Source: Ditylenchus dipsaci (Eukaryota > Nematoda > Chromadorea > Rhabditida > Anguinidae). From it: 64,000 nucleotides of DNA. The stretch is taken from positions 100,641-164,640 of the forward strand of contig SADC01000283.1 of assembly GCA_004194705.1 (NCBI GenBank), given 5' to 3'. Made by a program: the position numbers and the translations under genes. Shown here piece by piece: positions 1-11,511 of this stretch (positions within the stretch are counted from its first letter, which is position 1; each line of letters begins with the position of its first letter). Below the pieces are notes generated by a model. The model did not search any database. It was not told the DNA's origin and was given only the letters and a program-made list of their open reading frames with translations.

Positions 1-1242
1 AGCTAACTATGCTTTTACAGTTAACCTTGCAGCTAACTATGCTTTTAAACTTAACCTTGCAGCTAACTATGCTTTATAGTTAACCTTGCAGCTGACCATG
101 TTTTTAAAGTAAACTTCGCAGCTAACTATGCTTTTACAGTTAACCTTGCAGCTGAACATGTTTTTAAAGTAAACTTTGCAGCTAACTATGCTTTTACAGT
201 TAACCTTGCAGCTAACTATGCTTTTAAACTTAACCTTGCAGCTAACTATGCTTTTATAGTTAACCTTGCAGCTGACCATGTTTTTAAAGTAAACTTCGCA
301 GCTAACTATGCTTTTACAGTTAACCTTGCAGCTGACCATGTTTTTAAAGTAAACTTTGCAGCTAACTATGCTTTTACAGTTAACCTTGCAACTAACTATG
401 CTTTTAAACTTAACCTTGCAGCTAACTATGCTTTTATAGTTAACCTTGCAGCTGACTATGTTTTTAAAGTAAACGTTGCAGCTAACTATGCTTTTACAGT
501 TAACCTTGCAGCTAACTATGCTTTTAAACTTAACCTTGCAGCTAACTATGCTTTTATAATTAACCTTGCAGCTAACTATGCTTTTATAGTTAACCTTGCA
601 GCTAACTATGCTTTTATAGTTAACCTTGCGACTAATTAGGCTATCATAGTTAGCCTTGTAATTAACTATGCTTATAAACTTAACCTTGCAGCTAACTATG
701 CTTTTATAGTTAACCTTGCAGCTGACTATGTTTTTAAAGTAAACTTTGCAGCTAACTATGCTTTTACAGTTAACCTTGCAGCTAACTATGCTTTTAAACT
801 TAACCTTGCAGCTAACTATGCTTTATAGTTAACCTTGCGACTAATTAGGCTATCATAGTTAGCCTTGCAGCTAACTATGCTTTTAAACTTAACCTTGCAG
901 CTAACTATGCTTTTATAGTTAACCTTGCAGCTGACTATGTTTTTAAAGTAAACTTCGCAGCTAACTATGCTTTTACAGTTAACCTTGCAGCTAACTATGC
1001 TTTTAAACTTAACCTTGCAGCTAACTATGCTTTTATAGTTAACCTTGCAGCTGACCATGTTTTTAAAGTAAACTTCGCAGCTAACTATGCTTTTACAGTT
1101 AACCTTGCAGCTGAACATGTTTTTAAAGTAAACTTTGCAGCTAACTATTTTTTTTAAGCTAACCCTGCAGCTAACTATGCTTTTAAAGCTAACCTTGCAG
1201 TAGAACATGTTTTTGAAGTGAACTTTGCAGCTAACTATGGAC
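1..1242. repeat. 30-bp satellite array, block 1
   Basis: Tandem 30-bp units of three main kinds: GCTAACTATGCTTTTACAGT..., GCTAACTATGCTTTTAAACT... and GCTGACCATGTTTTTAAAGT..., each ending near TTGCA. They are combined into a four-unit (about 120 bp) higher order. Because 30 is a multiple of 3, the minus strand stays open and reads as a VSCKVNYKS-like decapeptide repeat; this is a by-product of the period, not evidence of a protein. A variant unit pair carrying GACTAATTAGGCTATCATAG (about 628-690 and again about 838-868) marks internal duplications. Confidence 0.95.
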
Positions 1243-1327
1243 TAGACACCCGATATAGTGACACCTGGATATAGTGACACCTAAGGGTCGGTCCCCAGGG
1301 GTATCACTATAAAGAGGTTTGACTGTA
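1243..1327. mobile_element. right end of a pogo-type element
   Basis: Subterminal repeats of the form GATATAGTGACACC are followed by an inverted terminal end finishing GAGGTTTGACTG and then TA. This is the same end structure as the intact pogo element at 24328-27557. No matching left end is seen in the window; the satellite lies directly inside it, so this is a solo or truncated end. Confidence 0.6.
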
Positions 1328-1690
1328 ACACTAAATTGAACATTTGACTAGTTAAAGTGCAAAACTGACGAACTTGAGTAACGTCCTTGTTATTATTGTA
1401 TGTTGATGTTTAGGTGTGTTCAAATAAATATTTCTTCACTAGTTCGGTATCGATCGACATCTCATTTATTATTTTAAAATACAAAAAAAAAAGTATTTGA
1501 CGCATTGTCAAAAAATACAAAAGTGGTAGACAAAATTTGATGGCCAGTTTATAATACGCCACCGTGCATTTTTGAAAAACGGAATGAAAACTTGAAGGAT
1601 CTAGAAGAAAACGCGTTTGAAAACTTTTTTAGATGGAAAAAATGCCGGTCACCGCTTTTTCTCCGTGTGACACACAGTCATAATCTCATT
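1328..1690. other. unique spacer between satellite blocks
   Basis: AT-rich single-copy-looking DNA between the pogo end and satellite block 2. Short homopolymers and no convincing coding exon. Nothing functional is recognised. Confidence 0.5.
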
Positions 1691-3237
1691 CTAAGACTAA
1701 CCTTGCAGCTGACCATGTTTTTAAAGTAAACGTTGCAGCTAACTATGCTTTTACAGTTGACCTTGCAGCTGAACATGTTTTTAAAGTAAACCCTGCAGCT
1801 AACTATGCTTTTATAGTTAACCTTGCAGCTAACTATGCTTTTATAGTTAACCTTGCAGCTGACCATGTTTTTAAAGTAAACCCTGCAGCTAACTATGCTT
1901 TTATAGTTAACCTTGCAGCTAACTATGCTTTTATAGTTAACCTTGCAGCTGACCATGTTTTTAAAGTAAACCCTGCAGTTAACTATGCTTTTATAGTTAA
2001 CCTTGCAGCTAACTATGCTTTTATAGTTAACCTTGCAGCTGACCATGTTTTTAAAGTAAACTTTGCAGCTAACTATGCTTTTACAGTTAACCTTGCAACT
2101 AACTATGCTTTTAAACTTAACCTTGCAGCTAACTATGCTTTTATAGTTAACCTTGCAGCTGACCATGTTTTTAAAGTAAACCCTGCAGCTAACTATGCTT
2201 TTATAGTTAACCTTGCAGCTAACTATGCTTTTATAGTTAACCTTGCAGCTGACCATGTTTTTAAAGTAAACCCTGCAGCTAACTATGCTTTTATAGTTAA
2301 CCTTGCAGCTAACTATGCTTTTATAGTTAACCTTGCAGCTGACCATGTTTTTAAAGTAAACTTTGCAGCTAACTATGCTTTTACAGTTAACCTTGCAACT
2401 AACTATGCTTTTAAACTTAACCTTGCAGCTAACTATGCTTTTATAGTTAACCTTGCAGCTGACCATGTTTTTAAAGTAAACCCTGCAGCTAACTATGCTT
2501 TTATAGTTAACCTTGCAGCTAACTATGCTTTATAGTTAACCTTGCAGCTGACCATGTTTTTAAAGTAAACTTTGCAGCTAACTATGCTTTTACAGTTAAC
2601 CTTGCAACTAACTATGCTTTTAAACTTAACCTTGCAGCTAACTATGCTTTTATAGTTAACCTTGCAGCTGACTATGTTTTTAAAGTAAACTTTGCAGCTA
2701 ACTATGCTTTTACAGTTAACCTTGCAACTAACTATGCTTTTAAACTTAACCTTGCAGCTAACTATGCTTTTATAATTAACCTTGCAGCTAACTATGCTTT
2801 TATAGTTAACCTTGCAGCTAACTATGCTTTTATAGTTAACCTTGCGACTAATTAGGCTATCATAGTTAGCCTTGTAATTAACTATGCTTATAAACTTAAC
2901 CTTGCAGCTAACTATGCTTTTATAGTTAACCTTGCAGCTGACTATGTTTTTAAAGTAAAGTTTGCAGCTAACTATGCTTTTACAGTTAACCTTGCAGCTA
3001 ACTATGCTTTTAAACTTAACCTTGCAGCTAACTATGCTTTTATAGTTAACCTTGCAGCTGACCATGTTTTTAAAGTAAACTTTGCAGCTAACTATGCTTT
3101 TACAGTTAACCTTGCAGCTGAACATGTTTTTAAAGTAAACTTTGCAGCTAACTATTTTTTTAAGCTAACCCTGCAGCTAACTATGCTTTTAAAGCTAACC
3201 TTGCAGTAGAACATGTTTTTGAAGTGAACTTTGCAGC
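1691..3237. repeat. 30-bp satellite array, block 2
   Basis: Same 30-bp family as block 1, but the first 750 bp follow a 90-bp (three-unit) higher order, and the rest returns to the 120-bp order. The last 90 bp, including the odd unit with a T-run (GCTAACTATTTTTTTAAGCT), repeat the end of block 1 at about 1141-1236. The variant units near 2846-2900 repeat 628-690. Block 2 therefore contains a large duplicated piece of block 1. Confidence 0.95.
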
Positions 3238-3490
3238 TACCGTATTTCCTCTAATAACTCACCCTGCTCTAATAACTCACCCCCTCAACTTTGAGGGCCT
3301 ATATCTCAGCTCGGAACAAATATTTTGCAAAGCTGTTTATTGCGTTTTCTTAATTCCCACGAGCTCTACCGATTCCAGTTTTTAAATTTAATATTTTCAC
3401 CCAAAAATCTCGAGATCGACCTCAAATTTTTCCAATTTTCAGCGATCCAAAAAATAACTCACCCGGTGAGTTATTAGAGGAAATACGGTA
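3238..3490. mobile_element. TA-inserted fold-back element (ACCGTATTTCC family) in the satellite
   Basis: Terminal inverted repeats ACCGTATTTCCTCTAATA and its complement TATTAGAGGAAATACGGT, flanked by TA on both sides. Removing the element and one TA rejoins GCAGC-TA-ACTATG, exactly the satellite unit, so this is a clean insertion with a 2-bp target duplication. The interior shares a conserved block (CACGAGCTCTACCGATTCC) with copies at 22100-22347 and 61995. Non-autonomous; mobilised presumably by a Tc1/mariner-type transposase (inference from TA). Confidence 0.85.
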
Positions 3491-3697
3491 ACTATGTTTT
3501 TAAAGCTAACCTTGCAACTAACTATGCTTTTAAATTCACAGGGGGACAAAGTAATTTGAAAAGTTCCGAGTCTCCAGGTTTTATTTTTTCTTGTTATTGA
3601 CAGGTAATTTTAAGATAAAGCATAGTAAATCTACTACGCTCTATAGTAAAGACTTTTTAGAATAGTCGAATTGAGGTTGTCAGTTTGTGGATGTCCC

Positions 3698-4821
3698 GGA
3701 ACTTGTTTACTTGGGGCCCCTTTTTTGGTCAACTATGAATAGTGTTTAGACGTCTTCTAAGTAATTTTTATACGCTAAAACCGATAAAAAAAGTAGTTTC
3801 CAAACAATTTTGGCCCTAAAAAATAGGCTTTCAAAAAATTTTGGTTGCCATAAGTTGACCGATTGCCTTGGTCCCCCAAGCTAAAATATCGGGTATTAAG
3901 GTATCCTACTGCGTTTTGGCCACTGGGCCGTATGCATTGGCAGCTAGGATTGAGGATAGGATTAATCCTATCCTCAATCCGTGTTCCAATGCATACGGAT
4001 CGGATTGGAGATAGGATTAATCCTATCCTTAATCCTATCCGTCCTAATGCATACGGATCGGCTTGGATTCTAGATCGGATAATTTCTAAAAAATTTCACG
4101 TTTCTGAAAATGCACTGAAATTATCCGATCTAGAATCCAATCCGTCCTAATGCATACGGATAGGCTTGAGGATAGGATTAATCCTATCCTCAATCCTATC
4201 CGTCCTAATGCATATGGATCGGCTTGAGGATAGGATTAATCCTATCCTCAATCCTAGCTGCCAATGCATACGGCCCCTGGAGCTTGGCAAAAAGGTCTCT
4301 ATATGTATTTTTGATCAAGAGTCTCTCTCGGAATCATGTCTAAGGTAAGTGAGTGCGCGCATACCTTAGACACAATCACTCGTAAGTGACTCTGGATGCA
4401 TAAAAATATATGCATACCAGAGTTTCTTTATGCGGTAGGCCCAGCTAACAAAACTATGTTCAAATCCCATCTTTTCGATATTTTTAAGGGTATCAATTGA
4501 ATATAATCGACCTAAAAATTTTCCGATTTTTTGAGGGTTGAAAAATAACTCCCCATGGGGACTTAATACTGTAAATACGGTAGTTGCGAATTTATCGTTA
4601 AATGATATAAACTGGGTATCCAAATACCCTTTTTGGTGTATTTAGCTTGGGGGACCAAGGCAATCGGTCAACTTATCGTAACCAAATTTTTTTTTGAAAA
4701 CCTATTTTTTAGTGCGGAAATTCTTTGAGAACTACTTTTTAATGGTTTTAGCGTCTAAAAATTATTTTATTCATAGTTGACCAAAAAACGCCCCCCCCCG
4801 CCCCCAAGTAAACAAGTGCCG
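3698..4821. mobile_element. 1.1-kb inverted repeat (fold-back) element
   Basis: The ends mirror each other: ACTTGTTTACTTGGGG at 3701 and CCCCCAAGTAAACAAGT at about 4802-4817. Further in, TTGGTCAACTATGAATAG mirrors TTCATAGTTGACCAAAAA, and CCGATTGCCTTGGTCCCC mirrors GGGGACCAAGGCAATCGG. The core holds the hairpin array listed separately and one copy of the GTCTAAGGTAAGTGAGTG repeat. No coding capacity is seen. Confidence 0.75.
3941..4275. repeat. array of five perfect hairpins
   Basis: Four copies of a stem of the type GGATAGGATTAATCCTATCC (self-complementary) and one longer hairpin (about 4061-4144, stem GGATTCTAGATCGGATAAT). They are separated by the same spacer CGTCCTAATGCATACGGATC. The outermost flanks GCCGTATGCATTGGCAGCTA and its complement close the array as a palindrome of palindromes. 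Confidence 0.85.
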
Positions 4822-4874
4822 ATGCCCTTGTTAGAAAAAATACAATACATAATAAAGAAGATAGATAAGTTCAG

Positions 4875-7800
4875 GCTAAAGCAAAGTCTATTTGGATAGA
4901 AGAACCTCAGCTGGCTACAGTCGACAAAATTGTCTTTGATCAATGTGCAGCGGAAGCTAAATCTGCTGTTTCTCTGGCCAAGTGTGTAGTTCACTTACTC
5001 AAATCCAGAGATGCCCTGAAAGAGGAAAAGAAAAAGCTTTAAAAGAAGAAAATGATTGGGCTAGCAGCAAAGGAGAAATGGACTGGGTTACTCAGTTTAA
5101 AAAGTGGATAAAACCTATGCTCAAGCCCAGCAAAGTACCTGATTATATCTGGAAAGGAGACCATCCATATAAAAATGACAAAATCCTTAATGATGGTTTA
5201 AAAACTACTAAATTTTCTAGTTATCATGACAAGAAGTTCAAGAGGATACGGAAGCATGGTTTGAAAATTGCTAAAACAGGCGTAGATCACGACAAGTACT
5301 TTTTAAAAGACTTTATTTCTTCACCTACTACTCATAAATGGAAAATCAGAAGGCAAAACAAAGAAGTTATTGGCGAAAATCTACCCGCTGGTTGTCGTTC
5401 AAGGTATGTGGTTTAACACGTAAAGGGCTGTGTGTGCTAAACTATTCTTTTTGTGTGGTATTTAAAAAAAGAAATCAGAAAGACAGCTAAAAAAATAAAA
5501 TTACCGTATTCTCTCTTATAGGACCACACCCCTCTCATTCAAAATTGCCTTTTTCGTATTGTGTTTTTCACCCACTTTTTCAAAAAACTTCTCTTATGCA
5601 AGTTACCCTACGTTCTGTAGCTCATCTCACTAGTGGAACTTACATGAAAGCATTCTTCAAAAACTCTGTCAAAAGCGCAATGCCACAAAGACGATTTTGA
5701 ACCAGGGGGTGTGGTTCCATTAGAGAGAATACGGTATGACTTCTTTATTATAGGAATCTCGAAGGAAAAAGAACGGTTTAAAAAACTTTTTCGACCCACC
5801 CAAGTCATCTTTTCCCGAACAAAGATTTCCTAACTATTACCAGAACAATATGCTATTTCCTATGCTATCTTCTTACAACATCCACAACTTCTCAAATATT
5901 ATCCAGCCAAAGCAAAACAGGACAAAACGCAGAGCTGTCAACTTGAACCATGTGTTTCAAAACTTCTTCCAACCAAATGTGAACCAGTTGCGTCGTCGTC
6001 GTAAGCATCGCCAACAAAGAAATGAGAATTCCAATTTCGCTAAAAGCTGGCCTGGTGCTTCTAAGTCAGCCATGAGAAGAGGAATGTCTCCTAATTTGCC
6101 ATGGTTCATGGAGGTTCATTGAATATATAAAATAAATATAAATATAAATTATCATATAAATGTAATCTATATTTAGCCAATTATGCAGACTGTTGGAGAA
6201 GCTAAGAAAATGTTGTTGGGAGGATTGCTCGGTGGTTTGGCTGGTCAAAAGAGTGTGAAGATAGGCAGGAGAAAAAGATCTTTATCTGGAATCAAAAGGA
6301 TTTCATATGATTTGGAAAAAAGAAGGCCAGGAGATCAGCAAAAGCAGAACGATGGAAATACTGGCATCATAGAAATAAAAGGTTTGAGCTCTTACTCAAA
6401 AATTTAAGGAATTTGAAAAAAAAAACAAAATTTAGAAAACAAAAAATCGATCAGCCAACCTGCACCACTAAACAATATTGAAAAACTGCGTAAAATACAA
6501 AAATTCTACCAGATGGTCGAGTACTGCAATAGGTACATGAAGGAACTGGGGGATTCCAACTCTAGGTAACCAACCAAATAGAAGTTCTTGCTAAAATTTA
6601 TACAAAGTTTTTTAGATACCTCAGCACTTTTAATGCCGGTCACCAATTTAAGATGAAAATGCCTGAAAAGAATTTGTTGGTTGAGGAATTAGAAGCTTGT
6701 TTGAAAGATTTCACCTTCGAAAACTTTCCTATTTTATCTCCTCAATTATTTTCTTTGTTCCCAAACAAGGAGGCAAAGACTGATGATGGTCAGTGGAAAC
6801 CTAGTTTTTTGTCTCCTAATCTGCTTAGTTTCCATGAGGAAGGAGTTTTTTCATTGCCAACCTTGTTCGGGGTATGTTTTTTTTGTAGTAAACGTTTTAA
6901 AAGAGTTCTTTACGAAATATTTTTTGTAAAAAGCTAATTTTTTTTAATTGCTGTTTGCAAAACTTCTCTAGTCGAAATTTTGGCCCTAGTTAAGAATCAA
7001 GGGGTTTTATGCCTTGATCTCCCTGCTGTTTTTCAAAAAGCTTTTAGGCTTAGGCAAGGGTATGCCAGCATATGTTAGGACGGGCTCATACATATCTTAG
7101 ACTCTTTTTAAGTCCGTCCTAGCATACTCAGCCCTTGCCTAAACCTAAAGCCCGAAAAATTACAATGAAAAAATAAGAGGGGACACCAAGGCAAAAACCC
7201 TCTGATTCTTTGCTAGGACTAATTTTTTTGATGATGATTTTCTCATTTCTAGCTGGTTTCAAGCAATGAAAGAGATATGTTGACCTTGTTAGATGTTTTC
7301 ATGGACATGGCTGGTGCAAGTCGTATTCTTGACAAATTACTTGCAGAGATCGAGCCTAAAGCTGTAGAACTAGAAACCCTATACCCTACCATTTTAAGAC
7401 TAGAAGAATTCAATAAAAGATGGAGCTCAGTTAGGTCTACTCTAAAACCTCAGCAAAAAAGACGTCTACGACAACATGATTATGCTATATTAGATGAAAA
7501 GCAGTTGAGAAATTTGTATGGAGACAAAGGTGGAGGTTAATATAAATTTGAAAAAAATTCTCTGCATAATTAATATCCTTTTATTATAGGAAAAATAGGA
7601 TATAGCCGATCAGACATGGACCAAAACTTGGAAGAAGATATTTATAGAATTGCTGAGTTGTCAGATAATGAATCTTCTATTGAAACAGCATATAATATAC
7701 TTGACCACAAAGGTAATTATCATTGGCCTTATCTAAGAAAGGGGGTTTTCTTGCCTTGGCACCCTTGTCGTTTTGAAGATCTTTTAGTGATTAGCTTTTA

Positions 7801-10800
7801 GAGATAAGGTAGGCCATGGACACTCATTTAAGTTCATCCCATCCTCCTTCACATACGTTGGCCTACCCTTGGGGGACCGAGGCAATAAAACCCCTTTGTT
7901 AGATGAGGCCAAAAAAGTTGGGCAGCAATTTTGCACGCAGCTTAATATGTCGGCTTATTTGTTAATAGCTGAATTGTGGACTTTGAGAAAAATAACCGAC
8001 AAAATGGTGATCAGTGACCACACTGAAAAATCAGGCCTGACAAAAATAAAGTACTAAATAGTTGTAATTTAAGGTTCGTGCTCTAGACAGGGAAAAAATA
8101 AAAAATTTGAAAAAATTAATTTTTTTATTGAAAATCTAAATCTTTTTTATGTTTATACAATTTACAGGAAGAACAAGGCGAGATGCATTGAGTAAGAATA
8201 ACTCGCTGGGTACAGCTTTAGCGCAATTTAACGGAACAGACAACAGTTTGCTTCAACCACCCGCTTTTGGCAATAAACTTAGGGATGGAATTTCTTTTGC
8301 TCAAGTAGTGCTCTCGCCAAGAGCATTTACAAACACGCTGCTTACTCCAGGATTCATGGTGGTAATATAAAAAACTTACAAACAAGGAACATATGGTAGT
8401 GGCTGCGTCTATAGCCACTAGACTACCTTCAAATATCGGATATAACTTGTTTATGCTAAACTTTCAAGCGCATTTTTCCCAGAAAAGGATCTGTAAGTTA
8501 AAAAAGCATTTTGGACGCTCTATCAAATGGTACATGTGATTTTTAAATATCGCGTGGTCACTACTAAATGTTCTTTTTAATAGAATGCACCATTTTAACT
8601 TACATAGTTACTGCTTCGTAAAAACTCCCAAATAACCCTCCTCCAAAGAGTTCCTCCAAGCCTACTATTTTCGGTTTTCTTGATCTTTTTTCACCCTAAT
8701 CCATTGCAATGAGGAGTGTAGTGGTTTTCGACCGCATGGCGGCCAAATACCCTTGGTATTGTCGGTGCAAAGGTGTGAAATAGGTGAAAAATGAAAAAAG
8801 GTTGACTTAGAGAAAAAATACTCTTTGGAGGGGCGGGGGGTGGTTATTTGAGGGGAACTGTCATGAAAATGTCAACTAAAAGACTGCTTTAATACAGTCA
8901 GCTCCCAATTTACAGTCGAAAGTCGATGAACGGGCACCACCAAAAGTTCGTTTCTAAGCTGGGTCCGACACTGTTTTAGCTTGACTTTCAAAGCTTTTTT
9001 TAAATTCTGTTCTGACAGTCCGGTTCCAAATATCGTTAGGATTCTTATTTTACCAATCGTTTTTCAGAACCCAAAAACTTTTTTCTCTAAAAAAGCAAAA
9101 GATCAATAAACGGACACCCATTTCAGAAATAGGGTGCCCGTTTATTGAGATTTTGCTTTTTTACAGAAAAACGTTTTTGGGTTCTGAAAAACGATCGGTA
9201 AAATTGGAATCCTAACGATATTGGGACCGACTGTCAGCACAGAATTTAAAAAAGCTTTGAAAGTTGAGCTAAAAACAGTGTCGGAGCCAGCTTAGGAAGG
9301 AACTTTTGGGTGTGCCCGTTCATCAAGTTTCGACTGTAGCGGTCGACCTCAAGTTCATTCCCACCTAAAATACGACACATTTTTTACCATGATTTTGAAT
9401 TGTTTTGTGAGCTGCTTCTGGCTAATTTAGTCCGAAATATTGCAAGGATTTAGGTTTTGCCGATCGTTTTTCAAATAAAAAATAATTGTGTCGAAAAGAT
9501 CCGCAGGCACTCAATTTAACGGCTTCCTTTTTCAAAGTTAGCTGGCCGTTAAATCGAGTACCTGCTGATTTTTTTTGGCAAAATTATTATTTATTTGAAA
9601 AAACGATCGACAAAATCGAAATTCTTGCGATATTTCGGGCTAGACTAGCCAAAGACAGCTAGTAAAGCGATTAAAAGATCAGGGTAAAAAGTTTCGAACC
9701 CTAGGTTTAAACGAACTTGAGGTGAGGCTGTCAAATCGGGTCGACTTTATAAAAGATTTTTAACATAATACACCTTTATAAAAGTTCAAACTTTAAACTT
9801 CAAAGGCTTGAAAATAATAGTTTTTATATTCGATTGACAGGTAGTACATGAGAGATTAGGCTAACAAGGGATCCTTCGGCTCTATTCACTTGGTCCCCTT
9901 GTTGTTTTGAAGGTGACATAATCACAGTATCAATATAACTATACTGGACAGGGGGGACCAAGGCATTTTTCAACAAAAACAACAGGAGGGACCAAGGCAA
10001 AAAATGTGGGCACCTAAAGGTGAATAGGGCCCAAGGGATTCGGCGAACTGTAAAACATTAATTTTTGAAATTTTTATTTGTTTGAGCCTTTTTTTCACGT
10101 TTTTCGATGAATTTAATCATGTAAATAGTCATCCCTGGTATCGATTGAAAAAATTCGATTTTTGCATAGCTTGTTACCCTCCTACCTATTTTTTTGTTAT
10201 TCAGAATAAAAAAATCAGCTTGAGGTACCAAATTATGCGAAATTTTTATGTTAGATCCCAAAGATGCTTATACGCATGATTCTCGTAATCAGGGCATCGA
10301 TAAACACGGAAAAATACTAAAAACAAGTAAAAATTTGAGGGTTGAAATTTTGCAGTTCATGCAGTTCGCTTGCAAGTTGAATATGAGCCACCTTTTCTTC
10401 CTCCTACTCACTTGAAACTGATCCGCCAGTTCTGCGGTTGTACGAAAATACGGATCTTTTATTTTTCGGTTTTAGATTTTTTTCGTTTTGATGCAAAACC
10501 TCAGTTGTAAAAAAATCCACCTAAATTTGACATTTTGCTTTGGTGAACCAGTGAAAAATAACTGACGGTGGGAGTCTCAGGTTCAAGTGTTCTGATAAAT
10601 AGAGTTTTTTTACTTTAAAGCAGTTCGCTTCAAAAAAAATTTTTAGGCAAGTGTGCTGAGCCTGTAGCATTTGCGCCAGCTATATTAAGTCCTCGAGCTA
10701 TGGTGGCCACTATTTTGTCGCCTACAGCATTCACAGCCAACATACTGACTCCAGTAACCTTGTTTGGAGATGTACTTTCCCCAAAATTCTTCCACGCCAA

Positions 10801-11511
10801 TATATTGTCTCCCAGAGCTTTGAGTGCTTTGGTATTATCACCAAGATTTTTGTTGTTTGAAGTGCTATCTCCTAAGTTGATTGAATTGAAAGTGCTGAAT
10901 CCAAACACTTTTACTGTTTCTATTCTCGGACCAAGTAAGCAAAATATTTGTAGTTTTGAATGTTTGATGCTACTGGAATATACCCCTCCCAAAAAGCTAA
11001 TGGAATATACCCTCCCTAATAAATTTTAGAGAGTACCTAAAACCACTATTTTTGAAGAAAAGAGTTGTGCAAAATCCCTTGTTAGTAATGGCCAGGCCCT
11101 GAGCCCAACCCCAAGCCTACGGGACTAAGCCTAAGCCTAAATTATTGGGTGGGGTATATTCCATAATTTTTAGTTAAATATATTTTTTAGTTAAATTCTT
11201 TAGACATTCTTTCACCTCGTGTCTTGTCACCTGTAAATTTTGGAGTTTCTGTTTTGAGTCCTAATATTTGGTCACCTACTGTGTTGAGCAAGGGAAATTT
11301 TACTGTTCAGGTATCATATGATAATTAATTTAATTAAAAATCGATATTTACACATACCTGCTATAAGTATAGTTCAGGTATGTGTTAATATCAAGACAGC
11401 CTTTATTTGTTTTATATAAGCTAATTTTAGGTGCTTTCACCAGCTATTATGAGCGGCGAAGTAGATTTTTCCAAAGGAATAAATCAAACTAAAAAACGAA
11501 CGTCACTATGA
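4875..11511 (+). CDS. MLT-10-like moulting-cycle protein (5' end not found)
   Basis: Spliced gene of the nematode moulting-cycle family, secreted proteins linked to cuticle renewal. Exons I can support: 4875-5402, 5754-6113, 6189-6381, 6436-6565, 6616-6871, 7253-7529, 7590-7712, 8168-8361, 10647-10934, 11204-11310, 11431-11511 (TGA). Phases agree across most junctions. Family marks are FPILSPQLFSLFPNKEAK and FLSPNLLSFHEEG (exon 5), LLDVFMDMAGASRILDKLL (exon 6), and a C-terminal run of about 15 degenerate repeats such as ILSPRAM, ILSPTAF, VLSPKFF, VLSPRFL. Exon 2 is basic (RRRRKHRQQR). No start codon or signal-peptide exon was found; it may lie upstream of the satellite. Two one-base gaps are needed: near 5030-5036 (A run) and near 10659-10663 (CC should be CCC). 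The phase at the 5402/5754 junction is also off by one. The 2.3-kb intron 8362-10646 is filled with fold-backs. Family call from remembered features, not a search. Confidence 0.85.
5502..5736. mobile_element. ACCGTATT-family fold-back in an mlt-10-like intron
   Basis: Ends ACCGTATTCTCTCTTATAGG and CATTAGAGAGAATACGGT, with TA on both sides. Lies wholly inside the intron 5403-5753. Confidence 0.75.
6979..7232. mobile_element. CCTTGGTCCCC-type fold-back in an mlt-10-like intron
   Basis: Inverted arms: GCCTTGATCTCCCTGCTGTT facing GGGGACACCAAGGC, enclosing TTAGGCTTAGGCAAGGGTA and its mirror AGCCCTTGCCTAAACCTAAA. Outer arms CTAGTTAAGAATCA/TGATTCTTTGCTAG extend the stem. Entirely intronic. The same module recurs about ten times in the window. 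Confidence 0.65.
7725..7892. mobile_element. CCTTGGTCCCC-type fold-back, diverged
   Basis: CTTGCCTTGGCACCCTTGTCG faces CTTGGGGGACCGAGGCAA around a GGTAGGCCATGG.../...CGTTGGCCTACC pair. Lies in the intron after the exon ending 7712. Arms have diverged, so an older copy. Confidence 0.5.
8911..9338. mobile_element. 424-bp Tc/mariner-type fold-back
   Basis: TA-CAGTCGAAAGTCGATGAA ... TTCATCAAGTTTCGACTG-TA. The arms are inverted copies over almost the full length (GGGTCCGACACTG ... CAGTGTCGGAGCC; CGTTAGGATTC ... GAATCCTAACG) with a small centre. Intronic in the mlt-10-like gene. Same family as 54205-54629 and 13951-14175. Confidence 0.8.
9345..9740. mobile_element. diverged relative of the preceding fold-back
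   Basis: Arms CCTCAAGTTCATTCCCACC and AACGAACTTGAGG, with internal pairs TTGCCGATCGTTTTTCAAAT and ATTTGAAAAAACGATCGACAA. No clear terminal CAGTC/GACTG or TA remains. Directly abuts the 8911-9338 element. Confidence 0.55.
9878..10045. mobile_element. CCTTGGTCCCC-type fold-back
   Basis: CACTTGGTCCCCTTGTTGTT faces AACAACAGGAGGGACCAAGG; a second inner GGGGGGACCAAGGCA copy is present. Intronic in the mlt-10-like gene. Related to 46465-46615, which has the same TTTTGAAGGT arm start. Confidence 0.6.

Noticed and set aside
67..3125. Long minus-strand open frames encoding VSCKVNYKS repeats
   Set aside because: They follow the 30-bp satellite exactly; a period divisible by three keeps any stop-free frame open. 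No splice, promoter or family evidence.
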